From Sphingobacterium hungaricum (lineage in GTDB: Bacteria > Bacteroidota > Bacteroidia > Sphingobacteriales > Sphingobacteriaceae), in the NCBI RefSeq assembly GCF_015210005.1, contig NZ_MU158698.1, positions 627,099 to 691,098 of the forward strand: a stretch of 64,000 nt of DNA, in the 5' to 3' direction. The notes beneath the pieces were generated by a model, which did no database searches, was not told the origin of the DNA, and was given only the letters and a program-made list of their open reading frames with translations. Every line of letters starts with the position of its first letter. Position 1 is the first letter of the stretch. The position numbers were made by a program, and so were the translations under genes. Positions 44,156-53,279 of the stretch are shown here, piece after piece.

Positions 44156-44893
44156 ATGAGTTTTAAAGATAAAATAGATAAAAAATCATTACCTAAACAC
44201 ATCGCCATCATTATGGACGGTAACGGAAGATGGGCTAAAGGTTTAGGGAAATTAAGAATATTCGGACATCAGAACGGAGTTTCTGCTGTACGTGAAGCTT
44301 TAGAGGGTGCTGTAGAAATCGGGATCGAATACCTTACATTATATGCCTTTTCTTCTGAAAACTGGAACAGGCCTAAATTAGAGGTTAAAGCGTTAATGGA
44401 AATTTTAGTCAATTCATTGACAAAGGAATTGCCGACTTTTCAAAAACATGGCGTACGATTGAACACCATCGGTAATTTGAAAGATTTGCCAGCTAACTGC
44501 CAGTCAAAACTGACCGAAACCATAGAGCTAACAAAAGACAATAAGGCATGTACATTAACATTGGCTTTAAGCTATGGCTCAAGAAATGAAATTTTGGAAG
44601 CAACAAAATCCATAGGCGAAAGGCTATTAAATGGCGATCTTAAGCTGGAAGATATAAATGAACAGGTAATCGAACAGCATTTATTTACGAAAAACATTCC
44701 TGACCCTGATTTATTGATCCGCACGAGTGGTGAACAGCGCATAAGTAATTTTATGCTTTGGCAGATTGCTTACACCGAATTGTGTTTCTTGCAAAAAATG
44801 TGGCCAGAATTCACGAGAGAGGATTTATTCGAATCGATTTATCAATTTCAGCAACGCGAAAGAAGATTTGGTAAAACGAGCGAACAATTATAA
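44156..44893 (+). CDS. uppS: Isoprenyl transferase (undecaprenyl diphosphate synthase)
   Basis: UppS makes the C55 lipid carrier for peptidoglycan and other polymers. The 245-residue protein has IAIIMDGNGRWAKGLGKLRIFGHQNG (catalytic Asp, substrate-binding Arg and His), LTLYAFSSENWNRPKLEV, and the C-terminal PDPDLLIRTSGEQRISNFMLWQIAYTELCF. It sits between porG and bamA, tying carrier lipid supply to envelope assembly genes. Confidence 0.96.
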   Translation: MSFKDKIDKKSLPKHIAIIMDGNGRWAKGLGKLRIFGHQNGVSAVREALEGAVEIGIEYLTLYAFSSENWNRPKLEVKALMEILVNSLTKELPTFQKHGVRLNTIGNLKDLPANCQSKLTETIELTKDNKACTLTLALSYGSRNEILEATKSIGERLLNGDLKLEDINEQVIEQHLFTKNIPDPDLLIRTSGEQRISNFMLWQIAYTELCFLQKMWPEFTREDLFESIYQFQQRERRFGKTSEQL

Positions 44894-44901
44894 TATTTAA
44901 C

Positions 44902-44909
44902 TACCTTTG
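44902..44909 (+). promoter_or_regulatory. Candidate -7 box upstream of bamA
   Basis: TACCTTTG matches TAnnTTTG directly after the uppS stop codon, about 100 nt before the bamA start codon. A second, weaker box TACTTTAG lies at 44983-44990. Either may give bamA a promoter of its own. Confidence 0.45.
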
Positions 44910-45009
44910 CGCCCAAATAAATCGCAATTACAGCGGAAAAATTGATATTTTTCTTTTAACAAAAATTAACAAGAGTTTGATGTACTTTAGCATCGATAAA
45001 ATTTAGTAG

Positions 45010-47586
45010 ATGAAGCATTTAATATTTTTAGTTACCGTTTTTTCAGTTTTTGTATCGCATTCATCTTATGCACAGATAACTGGAAACAAACCTATAAATC
45101 TTAATAACGCGGACGAAATAAGCTATTTAACTCCAAAAGATTATGTAATTGGTGGAATAACGGTTTCAGGAGCGCAGTATTTGGATCAAGAAGTTCTTAT
45201 TACCATTTCAAAACTTGTTGTTGGACAATATATAGAAGTTCCAAGTGAGACTACTGCAAATGTTGTGAAAAATCTAATGTCTCAAAATTTATTTGAAGAC
45301 GTGCAGCTTTATGCTACTAGCATAAAAGATGAAACTATATTTTTAGAAATACGCGTTGTAGAAAGACCTCGATTGACTCGTATTGACATTAATGGATTGA
45401 ATAAAAGCCAAACCGAAGAAGTTCGTAAACGATTGAATACAGGTACTGGTAAAATCGTCAACGAAAATTTAATTCAAACGACCAAAGCGACCATTCAAAA
45501 GTTTTTACGTGAAAAATCATTTTTATATCCTGATATCACGATTACAGCAGAGAAAGATACATCACAAACTAACAATGAAATTTTAGTCGTAAATGTAGAA
45601 CGCAACAAAAAAATCAAAGTTCGTAAAGTTACATTTACTGGGAATGAAGAATTCTCTAAAAGACAGCTTAACAAATATCTAAAAGGCGTAAAACCTCGCA
45701 AATTCTACAGAGTTTTCGGTCCAGGTAAATTCAAAGAAGATAAATACCTAGAAGCAAAGGAAAATTTAATTGCTAAAATGCAAGATAAAGGTTTCCGCGA
45801 TGCAGAAATTATTAGAGACAGTGTATGGAGATTCGATGATAACGAAGTCGCAATCGACATCGATTTGTACGAAGGACCAAAATATTATATTGGAAATATT
45901 GAATGGTCTGGAAACTCCAAATACAGAGATTCAATCCTTAACATTATCCTTGGTATTAAAAAAGGTGATGTATTTAGCGAGGAAAAATTGACTACGAAAT
46001 TGCAAGGCCCTACTCGTAATGGAGATGACATCGCTGCATTGTACCAAAATGATGGTTATTTAACGTATTCTGTACAGCCAATCATTAAAAAAATCTATCA
46101 AGATACCATTGATTTAGAGATTCAAATGTACGAAGGCAAGCAATACACGATCAATAACGTGATTTTGAAAGGAAATGACGTGACGAATGACCGTGTAGTT
46201 CTACGTTCTATTTACACTAAACCTGGACAAAAATATTCAAGAGAGGCAATTGTACGAAGTGTGCGTGAGATTTCTACATTGGGTATGTTTGATGAGCAAA
46301 AGGTTACACCGATGCCTATCAACTTAGATCATGAAAATGGGACAACCGATGTTGAATTTACCGTTGCAGAAAAACCTTCCGATCAGGTCGAGCTTTCCGG
46401 TGGTTACGGTGCTGGACAGATTATTGGCACTTTGGGTTTAACATTCAATAACTTCTCGACAAGTAACTTTTTCAATAAAGAAGCTTGGAAACCACTTCCT
46501 CGTGGAGATGGCCAAAAGTTGAGTATTCGTGGACAAACTTCTGGTAAACGTTACCAATCCTACAGTTTCTCATTCTCTGAACCTTGGTTAGGTGGTAAAA
46601 AACCTATTTACTTTGGTTTGAGTGCGTATACTTCAAATTCGTCAACAAATGGATTTGATTACTATACAGGTCAGCAAGTTGTTGCGGATTCAGAATTAAG
46701 CCGTATTTGGATGACTGGTGTGACAGGAACTTTAGGTAAACGTCTGCAATGGCCAGACAATTATTTCCAAGTGAACAGTTCATTGTCGTTCCAACGTTAT
46801 AAATTACAGAATTACGGAAACTACTTCTTGTTCTCGAACGGTACAGCTTACAACATCAACTTTACGCAAGAGATTAGCCGTAACTCCATTGATGCACCTA
46901 TTTATCCGACATCAGGTTCACACATCAAGTTTTCGGTTCAGTTAACTCCTCCTTACTCGTTGTGGAATAATTTAGATTATGACACTGCGCCTCAAGAAGA
47001 GAAATACAAATGGACAGAGTATCACAAATGGAAATTTGACTCGCAATGGTATACAAAAGTTGCCGGTAAACTAGTTTTAAAAACACAAGCACAGTTTGGT
47101 TACATAGGAAATTACACGTCTCGCACACCAACTTCTACATTTGAACGTTTCAAATTAGGTGGTGATGGTATGCAAGGATTCGATTTCTTACAAGGTTCTG
47201 AGATTATCGCGATGCGCGGTTACGCGAATGGTTATGTGATTCCTCAGACAACGGGTAGCAATCAACAAATTTATGCGGTACAGTCAGGTAGTCCAATTTA
47301 TGCGAAATACCAAATTGAGTTGAGACATCCAGTAATGTTGAATGAGCAAGCAACAGTGTTTGTTTTAGCTTTTGCTGAAGCAGGTAATACTTGGGAAAAA
47401 TTCGGCGATGTGAATCCGTTTAAAGTACGTAGAGCGGCCGGTGTTGGAGCTCGGATTTTCTTGCCTATCTTTGGTATGTTAGGAATTGACTACGGTCACG
47501 CATTCGATCCTATCCCTGGAATTCCGTCAAGTACATGGAAACAAAACTTTACATTTAGTATCTTACAAAATATGGGAGGATTTTAA
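45010..47586 (+). CDS. bamA: Outer-membrane assembly factor BamA
   Basis: BamA folds beta-barrels into the outer membrane. The 858-residue protein has a signal peptide (residues 1-22, ending SYAQ), POTRA domains in series (about 45-440, for example LTRIDINGLNKSQTEEVRKRL and YYIGNIEWSGNSKYRDSILN) and a 16-strand barrel with the GGYGAGQIIGTLGLTFNNFSTSNFF start and AAGVGARIFLPIFGMLGIDYGHAFD, ending in NFTFSILQNMGGF. It is upstream of two Skp-type chaperones that deliver its clients. Confidence 0.96.
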   Translation: MKHLIFLVTVFSVFVSHSSYAQITGNKPINLNNADEISYLTPKDYVIGGITVSGAQYLDQEVLITISKLVVGQYIEVPSETTANVVKNLMSQNLFEDVQLYATSIKDETIFLEIRVVERPRLTRIDINGLNKSQTEEVRKRLNTGTGKIVNENLIQTTKATIQKFLREKSFLYPDITITAEKDTSQTNNEILVVNVERNKKIKVRKVTFTGNEEFSKRQLNKYLKGVKPRKFYRVFGPGKFKEDKYLEAKENLIAKMQDKGFRDAEIIRDSVWRFDDNEVAIDIDLYEGPKYYIGNIEWSGNSKYRDSILNIILGIKKGDVFSEEKLTTKLQGPTRNGDDIAALYQNDGYLTYSVQPIIKKIYQDTIDLEIQMYEGKQYTINNVILKGNDVTNDRVVLRSIYTKPGQKYSREAIVRSVREISTLGMFDEQKVTPMPINLDHENGTTDVEFTVAEKPSDQVELSGGYGAGQIIGTLGLTFNNFSTSNFFNKEAWKPLPRGDGQKLSIRGQTSGKRYQSYSFSFSEPWLGGKKPIYFGLSAYTSNSSTNGFDYYTGQQVVADSELSRIWMTGVTGTLGKRLQWPDNYFQVNSSLSFQRYKLQNYGNYFLFSNGTAYNINFTQEISRNSIDAPIYPTSGSHIKFSVQLTPPYSLWNNLDYDTAPQEEKYKWTEYHKWKFDSQWYTKVAGKLVLKTQAQFGYIGNYTSRTPTSTFERFKLGGDGMQGFDFLQGSEIIAMRGYANGYVIPQTTGSNQQIYAVQSGSPIYAKYQIELRHPVMLNEQATVFVLAFAEAGNTWEKFGDVNPFKVRRAAGVGARIFLPIFGMLGIDYGHAFDPIPGIPSSTWKQNFTFSILQNMGGF

Positions 47587-47649
47587 TTTAAACTTTTTGC
47601 AAAATTATTTGTCATAAAGATTAATTAGCATCATAAAAAATTAAAACAG

Positions 47650-48183
47650 ATGAAAAAATTTATAGTAGCATTTGCATTTTTAGCCTTCATAACGACCAGT
47701 TCATTTGCCCAGCGTGTTGCATATGTGGATTCTGAATTCATTTTAAAGCATATTCCTGAATATGTTTCTGCACAAAAACAACTAGACGATTTGTCTACTC
47801 AATGGCAGGAAGATGTTGATAAGCAATATGGCGAAATTGAAAAATTGTACAAAGCCTATCAAAACGACCAAGTCTTATTAAACGATGATATGCGTCGCCG
47901 TAGAGAAGATGAGATTGTAAACAAAGAAAAACAAGTAAAAGACTTTCAGCGCCAGAAATTTGGCTTTGAAGGCGAGTTATATCAGCAACGTATCCGTTTA
48001 GTTAAACCTATACAAGATCGCGTAGCCAAAGCCATTCAAGATATTGCTACTGCGCAAGGATTGGACTTGATTTTGGATAAGGGAAGTGAAGTCACATTTC
48101 TTTATGCAAACCCTAATTTAGACAAGAGTAATGATATCATTACAAAATTAGGATTCAAGCCAGATGCATCTTTAGCAAATTAA
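47650..48183 (+). CDS. OmpH/Skp-family periplasmic chaperone 1
   Basis: The 177-residue protein has a signal peptide (MKKFIVAFAFLAFITTSSFAQ) followed by RVAYVDSEFILKHIPEYVSAQKQLDDL, a long charged coiled coil (about 60-120) and a return VAKAIQDIATAQGLDLILDKG. Skp trimers hold unfolded outer-membrane proteins on their way to BamA. It is the first of two tandem paralogues after bamA, as in P. gingivalis. Confidence 0.92.
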   Translation: MKKFIVAFAFLAFITTSSFAQRVAYVDSEFILKHIPEYVSAQKQLDDLSTQWQEDVDKQYGEIEKLYKAYQNDQVLLNDDMRRRREDEIVNKEKQVKDFQRQKFGFEGELYQQRIRLVKPIQDRVAKAIQDIATAQGLDLILDKGSEVTFLYANPNLDKSNDIITKLGFKPDASLAN

Positions 48184-48241
48184 TTTTTTTTTTGTATAAT
48201 TGACAAATTTTAAAATCGTATAACAAATAAAACTAAAAACA

Positions 48242-48262
48242 AAGCCTGTAAATTTCAGGCAG
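48242..48262 (+). promoter_or_regulatory. Hairpin just before the second ompH start
   Basis: GCCTG (48244-48248) pairs with CAGGC (48256-48260) around TAAATTT, ending 4 nt before the ATG at 48265. It could mask the ribosome-binding region and tune the second paralogue's expression. The stem is only 5 bp. Confidence 0.35.
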
Positions 48263-48264
48263 AG

Positions 48265-48825
48265 ATGATGAATAACATGAAAGGAATGAAAAATTTATTA
48301 AAAAGTGCGATTATAATCGCTGTAGCAGTTTTCTCAACACAACTTGCACAAGCACAACAAAAAATTGGGCATATCAATTTTGGTGAACTGATTTCTTCTA
48401 CACCAGAATTTAAAAACGCACAAGAACAATATAAAGTTTTGCAAGATGCTAAAACGAAAGAATTGCAGGATATGGGTGCTGCATTTCAGAAGAAACAAAC
48501 TGAAGCAAACGACAAATTATTGAATCGCAGCGAAGCAAATAAAGCAACAGTTGATGCTGAATTGCAAGCTATGGGCGAAGAGTTAAGAACAATCGATACG
48601 CGTATCCAAGAAGTTCAACGTCTTGCTCAGGAAGAATTAGGTAAAAAAGAGCAAGAGTTATTTGATCCTATTCAAAAGAAAGTTCTTGATGCAATCAATG
48701 CTGTAGCAAAAGAAAAAGGATATGCTTATGTATTTGATATTTCAGGCTCTCAAATCCCTTATTTCCAAGGTGGCGATGATTTAACACCAGATGTTAAAAC
48801 CAAATTAGGCGTTGTCGCTAAATAA
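48265..48825 (+). CDS. OmpH/Skp-family periplasmic chaperone 2
   Basis: The 186-residue paralogue has a signal peptide to about residue 31 (ending AQAQQ), KIGHINFGELISSTPEFKNAQEQYKVLQDAKTKELQDM, a coiled-coil arm (about 60-135) and the C-terminal VLDAINAVAKEKGYAYVFDISG. The start is uncertain: ATGs at codons 1, 2, 5 and 8 are all possible. It is followed by a strong terminator, which ends the bamA cluster. Confidence 0.9.
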   Translation: MMNNMKGMKNLLKSAIIIAVAVFSTQLAQAQQKIGHINFGELISSTPEFKNAQEQYKVLQDAKTKELQDMGAAFQKKQTEANDKLLNRSEANKATVDAELQAMGEELRTIDTRIQEVQRLAQEELGKKEQELFDPIQKKVLDAINAVAKEKGYAYVFDISGSQIPYFQGGDDLTPDVKTKLGVVAK

Positions 48826-48846
48826 GTAATTTAAAAATATTTTTAG

Positions 48847-48879
48847 AAGCTGTATCCAATAGGATGCAGCTTTTTTTTT
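48847..48879 (+). terminator. Terminator of the bamA-ompH cluster
   Basis: AAGCTGTATCC (48847-48857) pairs with GGATGCAGCTT (48862-48872), with one G-U-type position, and a T-run to 48879. It is a strong intrinsic terminator. Confidence 0.9.
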
Positions 48880-49015
48880 GGAAAAAGAATCCCTTCTCTC
48901 CTACTGCAAAACCAATATTTTCTTAAATTTAATTTTTAATCTTTCCAAATAAAGTATTATGCATGCATAGTATTGATAGAATATTTATATTTGTTAGAAC
49001 CGGAATGTTAATGTT

Positions 49016-50305
49016 ATGATAAGCCAAATAGTATTTACACTCGTTTTTATTTTCTCTATCGCATTTTTCTATAAAAACGCGAAGACGATTTATAGAAATA
49101 TAAAATTAGGAACGCAAACAGACCGTTCTGGAAATAAGAAAGAACGTTTAAAAATGATGTTGTTGGTTGCTTTTGGACAAAAGAAAATGTTCAAAAAACC
49201 AATTCCTGCCATTTTGCATCTATTCGTTTATGTTGGTTTTTGTATCATCAACATTGAAATGTTAGAGATTATCATCGATGGTATTTTTGGAACGCATCGA
49301 TTTTTGTCTTTTATGGGCTCCTTCTACGATTTTTTGATTTATAGTTTCGAAATCCTAGCATTTTCAGTTTTAGTTGCCTGTGTTATCTTTTTAATACGTA
49401 GAAATATTCTTTACATCAAACGGTTTAGAAGCCATGATTTGGACAATTGGCCTCGTACAGATGCTAATCTTATCCTGTTTACGGAAATTATCTTAATGAC
49501 AGCATTTTTGGTAATGAATGCAGCTGACGCAAAACTTCAATCGCTGCATGCCGAACATTATGTACAAGCAGGCTCATTTCCGATTAGCTCCTACTTAATC
49601 CCTTATCTTCCGGATTCCATATCTTCTTTGGTTGCCATTGAAAGAACAGCTTGGTGGGTACATATTTTAGGCGTTTTGGCATTTTTGAATTATTTGCCAT
49701 TGTCTAAACATTTGCATATTATTTTGGCTTTTCCGAACACCTATTTTTCAAATTTAAATCCAAAAGGAAAATTTGAAAACATGCCAGCGGTAACAGCTGA
49801 GGTGAAATCCATGTTGGATCCTTCCATCCCACCTCCTTCTGGAGAAGTTTCGAGATTTGGCGTGAAAGATATTCAGGATTTGACTTGGAAAAATTTACTG
49901 GATGCATACACTTGCACAGAATGCGGACGATGCACCGCAGCTTGTCCAGCAAACATGACTGGCAAATTATTGTCGCCGAGAAAAATCATGATGGATACCA
50001 GAGACCGCATGGTCGAAGTTGGAAAGAACATAGACAATCCTCAAGAAAATGTAAGCGAAGAAAAATCATTAATTGACTCATACATCAGCAGAGAAGAAAT
50101 ATGGGCTTGTACGAGCTGTAATGCTTGTGTAGAACAATGTCCTGTCAACATCAATCCATTGGAAATAATTATTGGCTTACGCCAATATGCAGTAATGGAA
50201 GAATCACAGGCTCCGTCGAGCATCAACGGCATGTTAAGTAATTTAGAAAACAATGGCGCCCCTTGGAAATATTCGCAAGCAGATAGAGCCAATTGGACGA
50301 ATTAA
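49016..50305 (+). CDS. Membrane Fe-S protein, HdrC-like
   Basis: The 429-residue protein has four or five N-terminal membrane helices (about 1-260) and two 4Fe-4S motifs: C300-TE-C-GR-C-TAA-C-P and, from C365, CTSCNACVEQCPVN. The layout is that of membrane-bound heterodisulfide-reductase-like or GlpC-like electron carriers: quinone-facing helices and a cytoplasmic ferredoxin domain. It forms a unit with the CCG-domain protein 10 nt downstream. The likely role is electron transfer to or from menaquinone; the partner dehydrogenase is not in this window. Confidence 0.85.
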   Translation: MISQIVFTLVFIFSIAFFYKNAKTIYRNIKLGTQTDRSGNKKERLKMMLLVAFGQKKMFKKPIPAILHLFVYVGFCIINIEMLEIIIDGIFGTHRFLSFMGSFYDFLIYSFEILAFSVLVACVIFLIRRNILYIKRFRSHDLDNWPRTDANLILFTEIILMTAFLVMNAADAKLQSLHAEHYVQAGSFPISSYLIPYLPDSISSLVAIERTAWWVHILGVLAFLNYLPLSKHLHIILAFPNTYFSNLNPKGKFENMPAVTAEVKSMLDPSIPPPSGEVSRFGVKDIQDLTWKNLLDAYTCTECGRCTAACPANMTGKLLSPRKIMMDTRDRMVEVGKNIDNPQENVSEEKSLIDSYISREEIWACTSCNACVEQCPVNINPLEIIIGLRQYAVMEESQAPSSINGMLSNLENNGAPWKYSQADRANWTN

Positions 50306-50314
50306 GAAAAAGAT

Positions 50315-51109
50315 ATGGAAGACAATTTACATATACCAACCGTAGCCGAATTAGTAGGCAAAGGAGAAGTTCCTGACTTATTATTTTGGGTGGGATGTGC
50401 AGGCAGTTTTGATGAGCGCGCGCAGCGCATCACCAAAGATATCTGCAAAATACTTAATCATGTTGGAATAAAGTATGCTATTTTGGGTACTGAAGAATCA
50501 TGCACCGGCGACCCAGCAAAACGGGCAGGGAATGAATTTTTGTTCCAAATGCAAGCCATGATGAATATCCAAGTATTGGATGGCTATGAAATCAAAAAAA
50601 TCGTCACCGCCTGTCCTCATTGTTTTAATACGTTAAAAAATGAGTATCCTTCTCTTGGAGGCCACTATGAAGTTATTCACCATACGCAATTGATTCAATC
50701 GCTTATTGACGAAGGAAAACTGAAACCAGCCGATGGAAATGAGTTTAAAGGAAAGAAAATAACCTACCACGACCCATGTTATTTAGGCCGAGGTAATGAA
50801 GTTTACGAAGCTCCGAGAAAAGTTTTGGAAACTTTAGATGCAGATTTAGTTGAGCTGAAACGATGTAAATCGAATGGACTATGCTGTGGCGCGGGTGGCG
50901 CTCAGATGTTCAAAGAACCTGAGCCTGGAAATAAAGATGTAAATATTGAGCGTGTTGAAGAAATCATCGATTCAAAAGCGACGATAGTCGCAGCGGCTTG
51001 TCCGTTCTGTATGACGATGATAAGCGATGGCGTGAAAGTAAAGGAAAAAGAATCGGAAATTAAGGTTTTAGATATTGCAGAAATCACGGTTAAAGCAAAT
51101 AAAATTTAG
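50315..51109 (+). CDS. CCG-domain Fe-S protein, HdrB-like
   Basis: The 264-residue protein has two cysteine-rich CCG domains (CX31-39CCX35-36CXXC type): WVGCAGSFDER with TACPHCFNTL in the first, and YHDPCYLGRGN, GLCCGAGGAQMF and AACPFCMTM in the second. Such domains bind noncubane or 4Fe-4S clusters in HdrB, GlpC and LutA-like proteins. With the upstream HdrC-like gene it forms a two-subunit oxidoreductase module for an unknown substrate. Confidence 0.88.
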   Translation: MEDNLHIPTVAELVGKGEVPDLLFWVGCAGSFDERAQRITKDICKILNHVGIKYAILGTEESCTGDPAKRAGNEFLFQMQAMMNIQVLDGYEIKKIVTACPHCFNTLKNEYPSLGGHYEVIHHTQLIQSLIDEGKLKPADGNEFKGKKITYHDPCYLGRGNEVYEAPRKVLETLDADLVELKRCKSNGLCCGAGGAQMFKEPEPGNKDVNIERVEEIIDSKATIVAAACPFCMTMISDGVKVKEKESEIKVLDIAEITVKANKI

Positions 51110-51118
51110 CGTTTTAAG

Positions 51119-51202
51119 TACCCAGGAGCAGATTCGAACTGCCACGCCCATTCAGGCGCCACCCCCTCAAGATGGTGCGTCTACCAATTTCGCCACCTGG
51201 GC
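51119..51202 (-). tRNA. tRNA-Leu (anticodon GAG)
   Basis: On the minus strand the 84-nt gene begins GCCCAGGTGGCGAAATTGG. The acceptor arm pairs GCCCAGG with CCTGGGT (terminal G-U). The anticodon stem CCATC pairs with GGTGG around loop TTGAGGG, giving anticodon GAG (codons CUU/CUC). A long variable arm (GCGCCTGAATGGGCGT region) and the T-arm GTTCGAATC are present. CCA is not encoded. It is convergent with the Fe-S gene, 9 nt away. Confidence 0.95.
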
Positions 51203-51257
51203 ATCTTGCCGTTAAAAATACAGTATTTTTTCGAAGCTTAAAATAAAATTTCTTGAA

Positions 51258-52133
51258 TTAATCGTGATTTTGATCGATTAAAGTCTGAATGACACCATCC
51301 ACTAAACCAACACGTGGAGCGACGATATTTTTCAGGCTTCCTACGCGCATAATAGTCAAGAATATCTCTGAAGCAGGAATAATTACGTCGGCTCTATCTG
51401 GCTTCAAACCCAAAACTTGCACACGGTCTTTCATCGAATACGAAGAAAGGTGTTCAAAAATAGCTTTTAATTTGGCATAGGAAATCGGTTTGTCCACTTT
51501 GTCATTCGCGATCCGAGATAATTTATTGATGTTACCTCCAGTACCGATCCCGTAAATGTTCTTGTGATTCTTAGTAATATCTTTCACCCACTTTTTCATG
51601 TCGTCCCAAGTCTCTGGCTCATCCTGATTATCTAAAATACGGATTGTTCCCAGATTGAAAGACCTAGAATCAACCAATTCACCGTTTGCAAATAAAGAAA
51701 TTTCAGTACTTCCTCCACCTACATCAATGTACAGATAGGTTTTATTTTTATCCATCTTCGTATTCAGATGGCTATTATAAATAATTTGTGCTTCTAAAGA
51801 ACCGTCAATAATCTGAATATCAATCCCCACTTCACTGCATGCTTTGACAACATCAGCTCCGTTATCGGCTTCTCTCATCGCAGAAGTTGCGCAAGCCATG
51901 TATTCGGTCACTTTGTAAACGTCCATTAGATCTCTGAAAGCACGCATGGTTTTGACCATGTTATCAAACTTAGGTTTTGATATCCGATGCTGAATAAAAG
52001 CATCGTCTCCTAAGCGTAAAGGAACACGTAAGAGTGTATTTTTTTTAAATGTAACTTCATTTTTTTGTTCGACAATATCAGCAATCAATAAACGCACAGC
52101 ATTCGAACCGATATCTATAGCAGCATACCTCAC
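51258..52133 (-). CDS. Ppx/GppA-family phosphatase
   Basis: The 291-residue protein is the two-lobed catalytic domain of the exopolyphosphatase/pppGpp phosphatase family: AAIDIGSNAVRLLIADI (phosphate 1), MACATSAMREADNG, TYLYIDVGGGSTEISLF (phosphate 2) and IYGIGTGGNINKLSRI. It lacks the C-terminal HD domain of long Ppx proteins. Polyphosphate or pppGpp is the expected substrate; the sequence does not tell which. Confidence 0.88.
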   Translation of the reverse strand: MRYAAIDIGSNAVRLLIADIVEQKNEVTFKKNTLLRVPLRLGDDAFIQHRISKPKFDNMVKTMRAFRDLMDVYKVTEYMACATSAMREADNGADVVKACSEVGIDIQIIDGSLEAQIIYNSHLNTKMDKNKTYLYIDVGGGSTEISLFANGELVDSRSFNLGTIRILDNQDEPETWDDMKKWVKDITKNHKNIYGIGTGGNINKLSRIANDKVDKPISYAKLKAIFEHLSSYSMKDRVQVLGLKPDRADVIIPASEIFLTIMRVGSLKNIVAPRVGLVDGVIQTLIDQNHD

Positions 52134-52249
52134 AAGATTTCTAATTTAGCTAAAAAATTATTGTAAAAATTTATTCTGCGTAAAGATAGAAGTAATTGAA
52201 ACAAATAAATATAAGTTAACATTAAATTAATGTTAACTTATTATTAATC

Positions 52250-53275
52250 TTATTTCTTAGGGTCAGAAAGGATTTCTAACTGCGTGATAATCTGCTCAGG
52301 TTGAACATAATAGGGTTTTCGGTTTCGAATCGTCTCATAGACTTCCTCAAAAACCTGCATGTAATTTCCTTTGTCAGAAGAAATCGGTAGTTGTTCGCTT
52401 TCGCCTGGTTTGTGTACGATGGTGAGAAGTCCAGAACTACCCGCATCTTCAACACCGTATATTGCGTTGTCAGGTGTAATGTCCAATAATAACTGACGCT
52501 CTTGAACATCGGTTCTATTTTTTATAAAAGAACCTTTCGTTGCATGCAGCACAAAACTTGCTTGCGGATCAGCAACAAGCAGGCTTGTCGTGATAAAGAC
52601 ATTTAGCCCCTTTTTATAGTTTAGAATCAAACAGGCGTAATCATCTACTTTTGATTGAGGACGATGCGTCGATTTAATTTTAGTCACTGAATATGGTTTG
52701 CCGAAAAGAGAAATGGTTTGATCCAATAAATGAGATCCCAAATCATATAAAATTCCAGAAGCTGGCCTTTTTGTTTCTTTAAAAACTTTAGGTCCTACAT
52801 CCATTTTATAGCGGTCAAAGCGAAGGTGCAATTCAATGGGCTCGCCAATCTCTCCAGATTCCAAAACTTTCTTAAGCGAAATAAAATCAGAATCAAAACG
52901 TCGATTGTGGTAAGCCATGACCTGCTTTCCAACTTTTGCTCCTAATTCAAACAATTCATTTGCTTCTTCGACTGTTGGCGCAAATGGCTTTTCGATAAGC
53001 ACGTGTTTACCAGCTAATAAAGCTTTTTTAGCAAAATCAACGTGCGTATCATTCGGCGTGTTGACTATGACCAGCTCAATGCTTTCATCAGCCAACAAAT
53101 CATCTACGGATGTGTATCGCGTAACGTGAGGATATTTGAGCTGCGCTTCATTTTTGCTGCGTTCAACAATTGCTGAAAGCAAAAAATGTTCGTTAACCTC
53201 TATAAACGGCGCATGGAATACCCTTCCGGACATTCCATACGACAATATACCTGTTTGGATAGGACTTTCAGCCAT
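52250..53275 (-). CDS. Gfo/Idh/MocA-family oxidoreductase
   Basis: The 341-residue NAD(P)-dependent enzyme has a Rossmann domain (GILSYGMSGRVFHAPFIEV, about residues 8-26), VIVNTPNDTHVDFAKKALLAGKHVLIEKPFAPTVEEA with the family Lys-Pro, and the catalytic-domain DLGSHLLDQTISLFG. The YG-MSGRVFHAPF variant is typical of the YvaA/scyllo-inositol dehydrogenase-like branch. The substrate is uncertain. It is 4 nt downstream of a lipoprotein gene on the same strand. Confidence 0.88.
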   Translation of the reverse strand: MAESPIQTGILSYGMSGRVFHAPFIEVNEHFLLSAIVERSKNEAQLKYPHVTRYTSVDDLLADESIELVIVNTPNDTHVDFAKKALLAGKHVLIEKPFAPTVEEANELFELGAKVGKQVMAYHNRRFDSDFISLKKVLESGEIGEPIELHLRFDRYKMDVGPKVFKETKRPASGILYDLGSHLLDQTISLFGKPYSVTKIKSTHRPQSKVDDYACLILNYKKGLNVFITTSLLVADPQASFVLHATKGSFIKNRTDVQERQLLLDITPDNAIYGVEDAGSSGLLTIVHKPGESEQLPISSDKGNYMQVFEEVYETIRNRKPYYVQPEQIITQLEILSDPKK

Positions 53276-53279
53276 CTAA

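Noticed and set aside
51119-51202. tRNA-Leu as an integration site for a mobile element
   Set aside because: No integrase, direct repeat of the tRNA end or foreign gene set is next to it; both sides are ordinary chromosomal genes.
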